The notes under the pieces were generated by a model. It made no database searches. It was not told the DNA's origin and saw only the letters and a program-made list of their open reading frames with translations. From a virus: a stretch of DNA of 45,712 nucleotides. The translations under genes were made by a program, and so were the position numbers. Location: positions 1-45,712 of IMG/VR virus record IMGVR_UViG_3300032322_002184; one strand, 5' to 3'. How positions within the stretch are numbered: position 1 is the first letter of the stretch; each line of letters begins with the position of its first letter. This document shows, one piece after another, positions 40,502 to 45,712 of this stretch.

Positions 40502-43500
40502 ATGGCTGCTCCAGTTATTCAGTTTAAAAGAGGTCTGTTTAGTAACTTACCTGGTCTTAGAGCAGGTGAACCAGGTTTTACTACGGACAAATATGATCTT
40601 TATGTAGGTATTGATAGTACCACAAACGGAAATAAATTCTTTGGTTCTCATCGTTATTGGACAAAAGAAACAACATCAGCAGGTTCTGGTTTAAATCTTG
40701 TTGAAGGAACAGAAAATGGTGAAAATACTATTACTTTAAAAGCACCAGCAAGTATTCCTGCAAATTATACAATTACTTTTCCAAGTGCTATTGTAACCGA
40801 TGGTTATTTAAAGGTTGCAAGTGATGGAACTCTTTCTTGGGCACCAAATCTTACATCATCAACACTATCAATTAGCGGAATTTCAACGCTAGGTCAAGCA
40901 CTTGCTACAACAGTAAGTGCTACTGGTATTATTACCGCATCCTCATTCTCTGGTTCTGGTTCAGGACTAACTGCAGGAACAGTTCCAGTATCTGCTTTAG
41001 ATATTGATGGTGCTACTGCAGCAACAGGATTGACATCAGATGACTTATTCATCATTGATGATGGTGCTGGTGGTACTAATAAGAAATTAACAGCACAGCA
41101 ACTTTCAGATTATGTTCTAGGTGGTTCTGGCGGTGCTACCTTCCCTGCAATTACTGTAACAGGTATTGCTACAATCAATACCTTAAAGGCAACTACATCA
41201 ACAACCACAGGTATTGCAACAGCATCTTCATTTAGAGGTTCTGATTTCCGCGATACTGATGGATCATTAGTTCCTCTTGTTGGTGTTTCTTCTGCTTCTG
41301 CTCATACTGGACTAGTTACTGCATTCAAATTTACTGGAACAGGTCTTGAAGAGTATACAGTAGCAAATGAAATTGCAACAATTAAGATTTCTGGTGTTGC
41401 TGCTTCAACTTATACAACGAATGAAGTCTTTACTGCAACTCAAGGTCAGACATCATTTAACTTTACTGCTGGTTATGATGATGGATTTGTTGATGTATAC
41501 TTAAATGGTATTCGTCTAATCAATGGAACAGACTTCACTGCTAGCAATGGTGCAGATGTTGTTTTAACATCGGGAGCAACTGCTGGTGATGAACTAGAAG
41601 TTGTTTCATTCAAAGAACTTGGCGATGTATTCTCACTAAACAACCTAAGACTTGCTGGTGGTTTAAGAGTAACTGGAGTTGTAACTGCTACTAGTTTTAA
41701 TGGTGCATTAAATCAAACTGCAGGTGTTTCTACTGTTGGACAACTTTCAGCAGTTACAGTAAATGCTTCAGGCATCGTTACAGCATCTTCGTTCAGTGGT
41801 TCTGGTTCAGGTCTATCTGCTGGTACAGTTCCTGCTTCAGCAATTGATATTGATGGAGCTACTGCTGCTACTGCTCTAACATCAGACGATCTATTCCTAA
41901 TTGACGATGGTGCTGGTGGTACTAATAAGAAACTAACGGCACAACAACTATCTAACTTTGTCCTCGGTGGTTCTGGCGGTGCTACCTTCCCTGCAATTAA
42001 TGTAACTGGTGTAGGTACAGTTTCTCAACTCCAAGCAACTACAGCAACCGTAGGTGCTGGTTTAACGGTTACTGGAGCAACTGATCTAAATGGTGGATTG
42101 GATGTTTCTGGTGGTGAAACAACCCTATCATCGGCAACAGTAAGTGATCTAACTTCAGGTCGTGTTGTCTTAGCAGGTACTTCTGGTGCTCTTGAAGATA
42201 GTGCTAACTTAACATTCGGTGCTAATGGACTAAGAGTAACTGGTAGTACTAACGTTTCAGGTATTGTTACTTCTTCTGCAGGATTTAGTGGAAATATCAA
42301 TGCTACTGGTGTTTCAACAATTGGTTTCTTAACAGCAACCACATTAAATGTTGCAGGTGTTGTAACAGCATCTTCTTTCCGTCCGACCAGTGGTTATTAC
42401 CAATCTGCAAACGGAACTAACAGTTTCTTTGTTTTTGATACAACAGGAAATGTAGCATTCCAAGGAACGATTGGTGCAAGTCAACTTAATTCTGCAAGTG
42501 GTAATAAAGTTATTGGACTTCTTGCCAATGATGCGGCATTTGAGCGTCATGTTACCGTAACTGGTATTGCAACAGCATCTTCGTTCTCTGGTCCACTAAC
42601 TGGAAATGTAACAGGTAACGTAACTGGAAATATCAATGCTACTGGTATTTCTACTGCTTCATTCCTACAGGCAACTACAGTAAACGCTTCAGGAATCGTT
42701 ACAGCATCTTCATTCAGTGGTTCTGGTTCAGGTTTATCTGCTGGTACAGTTCCAGTATCTGCTTTAGATATTGATGGTGCTACTGCAGCAACTGCCTTGA
42801 CTTCCGATGACTTATTCATCATCGATGACGGAGCTGGTGGTACTAATAAGAAACTAACAGCACAACAATTATCCGATTATGTTTTAGGTGGTTCTGGCGG
42901 TGCTACCTTCCCTGCAATCAATGTTACGGGTATTGGTACTATTACAACTTTAAAGGCAACTACAGCAACCGTAGGTGCTGGTTTAACCGTTACTGGATCA
43001 ACCGATCTAAACGGTGGTTTAGACGTTTCTGGTAGTGCAACTATTGATCAACTAACAGTTTCTGGTGTTACAACTTCAACTGGAGGTTTTGTTGGTGCTT
43101 TAACTGGCAATTCTAGTACTGCTACAGCACTTCAAAATGCTCGCAATTTCCAAGTTACTGGTGATGCTGCTTCTGCTTCAGTATCATTTGATGGAACTGC
43201 TAACGTTGGTCTTGCAGTAACATTAGCAACTGTTAATAGTAACGTTGGAACATTTGGTTCACAAACACAAATTCCTGTTGTTACTGTTAACGCTAAAGGT
43301 CTTGTTACTGCCGTATCAACGGCTTCAGTTGGTACTGCTTTAACGGTAACTGGTGATAGTGGATCAGAAAATATCAATTTACTTTCAGAAGCTTTAACAA
43401 TTTCTGGTGGTACAAACCTGACTTCTTCAGCTGCTTCTAATACAGTTACAATTAATCTCGATCCAAACATTTCACTAACAAGCGTTGTTACTTCAGGTAT

Positions 43501-44377
43501 TATAACTGCTACTGGTGGTTTCTCTGGAAACGTAACTGGAAACCTAAATTCAACTGGAGTTTCTACGGTTTCGTTCCTACAAGCAACCACAGTAAACGTA
43601 TCTGCTGCTGCTACAATTCCAACTCTAAGTGGAACAACAGCAACCTTTACTAATATAACTGCTAATGGTGGATTTACTGGTAATATCAATACTTCTGGTA
43701 TTGGTACTATTGCAACACTAAAAGCAACTACAGCGACTGTAGGTGCTGGTCTAACGGTTACTGGAGCAACTGATCTTAATGGTGGTCTAGATGTTTCTGG
43801 TGGTGAAACAGTTCTATCTTCCGCAACAGTTTCTGATCTAACTTCTGGTCGTGTTGTTCTTGCTGGAACAAGTGGTGCTCTTGAAGATAGTGCTAACTTA
43901 ACGTTTGGCGTTAACGGTCTAAGAGTAACTGGTGGTGCTAACGTTTCTGCTGCTTCTACATTCGGAAGCAACTTAAATGTTTCTGGTAATGTAGTTGTCT
44001 CTGGCGATCTAACGGTTAACGGCACAACAACTCAAATCAATACAGTCACAATGACTGTTGAAGATACATTACTTGAATTACAAATGATTGATGGGTCCGC
44101 TCCAGGATCTGATACCAACAAGGATGTTGGTATTGTAATGAACTACTTCACATCATCTGCTAAAAAAGCTGCATTCTATTGGGATGATTCGGCAAGCAGA
44201 ATGGTTGCTGCAAGTGATGTAAGTGAAAGTAGTGGAGTTCTATCAGCATCAACGTTTGCTGGATTAGAAATTGGATCACTATTTGTAAATGACTGTGCAG
44301 GTGCTTCACAAGTCATTTCTTGCAGTGGCACTACAAGATCTCTTGAGAACATTACAATTGATGGTGGATCGTTCTGA
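40502..44377 (+). CDS. Tail fibre protein with internal repeats (1291 aa)
   Basis: The N-terminus (MAAPVIQFKRGLFSNLPGLR, then GEPGFTTDKYDLYVGID) is the attachment domain of phage fibre proteins with the GE/Y-x-G-D patterns. The rest is built from short GxxTA/S motifs of repeated beta strands. It contains three near-identical DNA modules that code SGSGSGLSAGTVPVSALDID and DDLFIIDDGAGGTNKKLTAQ, with other units between. The C-terminus holds GDLTVNGTTTQINTVTMTVE, common in cyanophage fibres, and ends ENITIDGGSF. Followed by a strong terminator. It probably contacts the host surface; repeats allow length change by recombination. Confidence 0.82.
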   Translation: MAAPVIQFKRGLFSNLPGLRAGEPGFTTDKYDLYVGIDSTTNGNKFFGSHRYWTKETTSAGSGLNLVEGTENGENTITLKAPASIPANYTITFPSAIVTDGYLKVASDGTLSWAPNLTSSTLSISGISTLGQALATTVSATGIITASSFSGSGSGLTAGTVPVSALDIDGATAATGLTSDDLFIIDDGAGGTNKKLTAQQLSDYVLGGSGGATFPAITVTGIATINTLKATTSTTTGIATASSFRGSDFRDTDGSLVPLVGVSSASAHTGLVTAFKFTGTGLEEYTVANEIATIKISGVAASTYTTNEVFTATQGQTSFNFTAGYDDGFVDVYLNGIRLINGTDFTASNGADVVLTSGATAGDELEVVSFKELGDVFSLNNLRLAGGLRVTGVVTATSFNGALNQTAGVSTVGQLSAVTVNASGIVTASSFSGSGSGLSAGTVPASAIDIDGATAATALTSDDLFLIDDGAGGTNKKLTAQQLSNFVLGGSGGATFPAINVTGVGTVSQLQATTATVGAGLTVTGATDLNGGLDVSGGETTLSSATVSDLTSGRVVLAGTSGALEDSANLTFGANGLRVTGSTNVSGIVTSSAGFSGNINATGVSTIGFLTATTLNVAGVVTASSFRPTSGYYQSANGTNSFFVFDTTGNVAFQGTIGASQLNSASGNKVIGLLANDAAFERHVTVTGIATASSFSGPLTGNVTGNVTGNINATGISTASFLQATTVNASGIVTASSFSGSGSGLSAGTVPVSALDIDGATAATALTSDDLFIIDDGAGGTNKKLTAQQLSDYVLGGSGGATFPAINVTGIGTITTLKATTATVGAGLTVTGSTDLNGGLDVSGSATIDQLTVSGVTTSTGGFVGALTGNSSTATALQNARNFQVTGDAASASVSFDGTANVGLAVTLATVNSNVGTFGSQTQIPVVTVNAKGLVTAVSTASVGTALTVTGDSGSENINLLSEALTISGGTNLTSSAASNTVTINLDPNISLTSVVTSGIITATGGFSGNVTGNLNSTGVSTVSFLQATTVNVSAAATIPTLSGTTATFTNITANGGFTGNINTSGIGTIATLKATTATVGAGLTVTGATDLNGGLDVSGGETVLSSATVSDLTSGRVVLAGTSGALEDSANLTFGVNGLRVTGGANVSAASTFGSNLNVSGNVVVSGDLTVNGTTTQINTVTMTVEDTLLELQMIDGSAPGSDTNKDVGIVMNYFTSSAKKAAFYWDDSASRMVAASDVSESSGVLSASTFAGLEIGSLFVNDCAGASQVISCSGTTRSLENITIDGGSF
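40938..42931 (+). repeat. Three ~225-bp direct repeats inside the fibre gene
   Basis: The module coding SSFSGSGSGL to GGSGGATFPAI occurs at about 40938-41164, 41780-42010 and 42700-42931. Many third positions differ, but the amino acids are nearly the same, so the repeats have been kept at protein level. A second unit, coding ATTATVGAGLTVTGATDLNG onward, occurs at 42034-42255 and 43724-43945, with a partial copy at 42956-43035. Confidence 0.85.
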
Positions 44378-44392
44378 TCCCAATTAAAATTA

Positions 44393-44400
44393 AATAAATA
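44393..44400 (+). promoter_or_regulatory. Late promoter box (NATAAATA) just before a terminator
   Basis: AATAAATA lies immediately before the terminator stem at 44402. If active, its transcripts would start just inside or after the stem and run into the genes at 44434 and 44622. Confidence 0.35.
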
Positions 44401-44401
44401 G

Positions 44402-44427
44402 GGGGAGTTAGAAACTCCCCTTTTTTT
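44402..44427 (+). terminator. Intrinsic terminator after the fibre gene
   Basis: GGGGAGTT (44402-44409) pairs with AACTCCCC (44413-44420) around a 3-base loop, followed by seven T (44421-44427). The classic form ends the structural operon. Confidence 0.85.
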
Positions 44428-44433
44428 GTGACT

Positions 44434-44622
44434 ATGAATGAACAAGAGTTGAAAGTGTTGGTAAGTGTTTATCAAAGAAGATTAACAGATGCTTATGCAC
44501 AAGCAATTGCGCTTGAAGCAAAGTCTTTAGTTCAGCAAGAAATAATTAATAATTTGCAGCAACAATTGCAAGAACAAATTCCTAAAAAAATTACAAAAAA
44601 ACCAGATGCTGGAGAATTTTAA
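44434..44622 (+). CDS. Small coiled-coil protein after the fibre gene (62 aa)
   Basis: Starts MNEQELKVLVSVYQRRLTDA and has a heptad-rich middle (LVQQEIINNLQQQLQEQIP) with a basic tail. The frame opens at GTG 44428, but ATG 44434 is preferred. No clear ribosome site is visible because the terminator T tract is adjacent. It ends in a one-base overlap with the methyltransferase (TAATG). The parallel with 39518-39712 suggests an accessory of fibre assembly. Confidence 0.6.
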   Translation: MNEQELKVLVSVYQRRLTDAYAQAIALEAKSLVQQEIINNLQQQLQEQIPKKITKKPDAGEF

Positions 44623-45140
44623 TGCAAGAATACTTTAGTGGTATTTGGCAAGATGAAAATTTTGAAAATTTAAAGTATTCTGGATATCAACTAGTTGATT
44701 ATGTAAACTTAAAAAATCCAAAAAGAGTTTTAGATGTTGGTTGTGGATTTAATCGATTTAAAGGAAAAATCAATTACCTTTGGGGCATAGATCCATATAA
44801 TAGTTGTGCGGATCATCAAATATCTTTGGAAAATTACAAAGGACCAAAAGTTGATATTGCTTTATGTTTAGGATCTATAAATTTTGGCGATGAAAAAAAT
44901 ATTGATAACCAAATAAAAATTCTTGATAATATATGGACTAAAGAGTGTATTTTTAGAGTTAATCCTGGGTTAAAACATACTTGGAGACGTGAAGAAGATT
45001 ATAAAAATATTATTTGGTATCCATGGACAATTGAAAAAATACATAGTATAAAAACCAAATACAATTACACATTAAAATGTTTAGAAGAAGAATACACTAC
45101 TTATGGTCATTTAAGATACTTTTTTATTTTTAATAAATAA
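44622..45140 (+). CDS. Class I SAM-dependent methyltransferase (172 aa)
   Basis: Motif I VLDVGCGFN (residues 36-44) binds S-adenosylmethionine; GIDPYN (55-60) supplies the acidic residue for the ribose hydroxyls. VDIALCLGSINFGDEKN is the motif IV region. No DNA-target recognition domain, so a small molecule, protein or glycan is the likely acceptor rather than DNA. Short for the family. Adjacent to the fibre gene and coupled to the coiled-coil protein, so fibre methylation or glycan methylation is possible (inference). Confidence 0.75.
   Translation: MQEYFSGIWQDENFENLKYSGYQLVDYVNLKNPKRVLDVGCGFNRFKGKINYLWGIDPYNSCADHQISLENYKGPKVDIALCLGSINFGDEKNIDNQIKILDNIWTKECIFRVNPGLKHTWRREEDYKNIIWYPWTIEKIHSIKTKYNYTLKCLEEEYTTYGHLRYFFIFNK
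45132..45139 (+). promoter_or_regulatory. Late promoter box (NATAAATA) before the ferritin-like gene
   Basis: AATAAATA overlaps the end of the methyltransferase gene, 41 bases ahead of the next start. A TATAGGGAG stretch in between may act as the ribosome binding region. Confidence 0.4.
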
Positions 45141-45179
45141 AATTGTAAACGATAAAAAAAATAATATAGGGAGTTTACA

Positions 45180-45712
45180 ATGCTTTCTGGAAAGGAATTT
45201 GTAGCAAAGATTAAAGAAGAGAATGCTTCTCTCTTTGCTGAATCGCGTAAAAATGTTCGTAACTTCTTTGCTTCAAATCCAAGCAAAGAGTTTATGCTTG
45301 AGCATTTTCGTGGACGTATGGTTAACGAAGCGTTGAACATGAAGGCAATATCTGCTGAGATCGCTTCTGCTTCACCTTCAATGGATGTAACAGAACTTGA
45401 GCTTCTAACCAAACAAGCACAAGATGAAGCTAAGCACTTCCGTATGGTTAAGGAAGTTCTTGAGCATATCTCTGGCGAGCAGGTTGATGTTGAGGCTGCT
45501 TTTGCTGCTGAAGCTGCCACTCCACAAGCAAAAGGTGCTTCTCTTCTAGAGAAATATGGTGCTTCTCAAGATCCTGCTGCTCTTGCTGCATATCAGTTAG
45601 TTGCTGAAGGTCGTGCAGAAGCAGTTTGGGCAGAAATGGCAGAGTGTGTAGAAGATCAGTTTATCTCCTCACGCTACGCTGCTATTGCTAAGGATGAAGG
45701 TTTCCACGCTAA
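45180..45712 (+). CDS. Ferritin-like di-iron protein (partial, C-terminus beyond window)
   Basis: The visible 177 residues are helical and show two ExxH motifs, DEAKHFR (Glu83, His86) and DEGFHA (Glu173, His176). Glu50 and Glu143/147 are candidate partner ligands on the first and third helices. That is the four-helix di-iron pattern of the ferritin/rubrerythrin superfamily. An Ala-rich link (VEAAFAAEAATPQAKGA) separates the two helix pairs. Such proteins store iron, scavenge peroxide or oxygenate substrates. It lies outside the structural module, has its own upstream late-type box, and is cut by the window end. The exact function cannot be settled here. Confidence 0.6.
   Translation, partial: MLSGKEFVAKIKEENASLFAESRKNVRNFFASNPSKEFMLEHFRGRMVNEALNMKAISAEIASASPSMDVTELELLTKQAQDEAKHFRMVKEVLEHISGEQVDVEAAFAAEAATPQAKGASLLEKYGASQDPAALAAYQLVAEGRAEAVWAEMAECVEDQFISSRYAAIAKDEGFHA

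Noticed and set aside
42025-44025. Long minus-strand open frames opposite the tail fibre gene
   Set aside because: They arise from the repeated Thr/Val/Gly codon pattern of the fibre and have no plausible protein features.
45107-45520. Minus-strand frame opposite the ferritin-like gene
   Set aside because: The plus strand gives a coherent helical protein with ExxH motifs. The minus frame is a low-complexity Ser/Ala shadow.
1-45712. tRNA genes, CRISPR arrays and insertion sequences
   Set aside because: I found no tRNA cloverleaf, no regularly spaced repeat-spacer array and no transposase or terminal inverted repeats.

Overview
The window is a stretch of a T4-like cyanophage (tailed myovirus of marine picocyanobacteria) genome. 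The right half carries the baseplate order gp25 - gp6 - giant structural proteins - gp8 - a DUF4815-type protein - tail fibre. TATAAATA-like late promoter boxes sit between structural genes, and the coding is dense, with ATGA/TGATG start-stop overlaps and almost every gene on the + strand. The host genus (Synechococcus or Prochlorococcus) is inferred from the gene set, not proven.

Layout. (1) 1-4640: about eighteen tiny genes of mostly unknown function, grouped into four operons. Each operon is headed by the same 69-bp regulatory module. One gene is a HicA-like toxin with no visible HicB partner. (2) 4058-4462: no gene; a dense cluster of TTTTCCACA boxes, which match the cyanobacterial DnaA box, interleaved with TTATAAG/TTATAG motifs. 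It is a candidate replication origin or DnaA-binding site. (3) 4640-4918: a weak terminator and a leader repeated three times with a 50-bp period. (4) 4919-15913: an AT-rich accessory island with five SGNH/GDSL-hydrolase-like paralogues, two sulfotransferases (one is the only minus-strand gene), two radical SAM paralogues, a NodU/CmcH-type carbamoyltransferase, a GT-A glycosyltransferase and an HNH endonuclease. (5) 15946-17302: small conserved genes, a strong terminator and a 207-aa unknown. (6) 17321-44377: baseplate and fibre genes. (7) 44402-45712: a terminator, a small coiled-coil protein, a SAM methyltransferase, and the start of a ferritin-like four-helix di-iron protein cut by the window edge.

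How it may work together. The island combines enzyme classes that elsewhere decorate glycans or small molecules: sulfation, carbamoylation, acyl transfer or hydrolysis, radical chemistry and glycosylation. The inference is that the phage remodels a surface polysaccharide or lipid of the infected cell, or a virion glycan. The SGNH set shows stepwise loss of catalytic residues, so some members may bind rather than catalyse. The structural block would be transcribed late from NATAAATA promoters. The 69-bp modules probably drive the small-gene operons earlier in infection.
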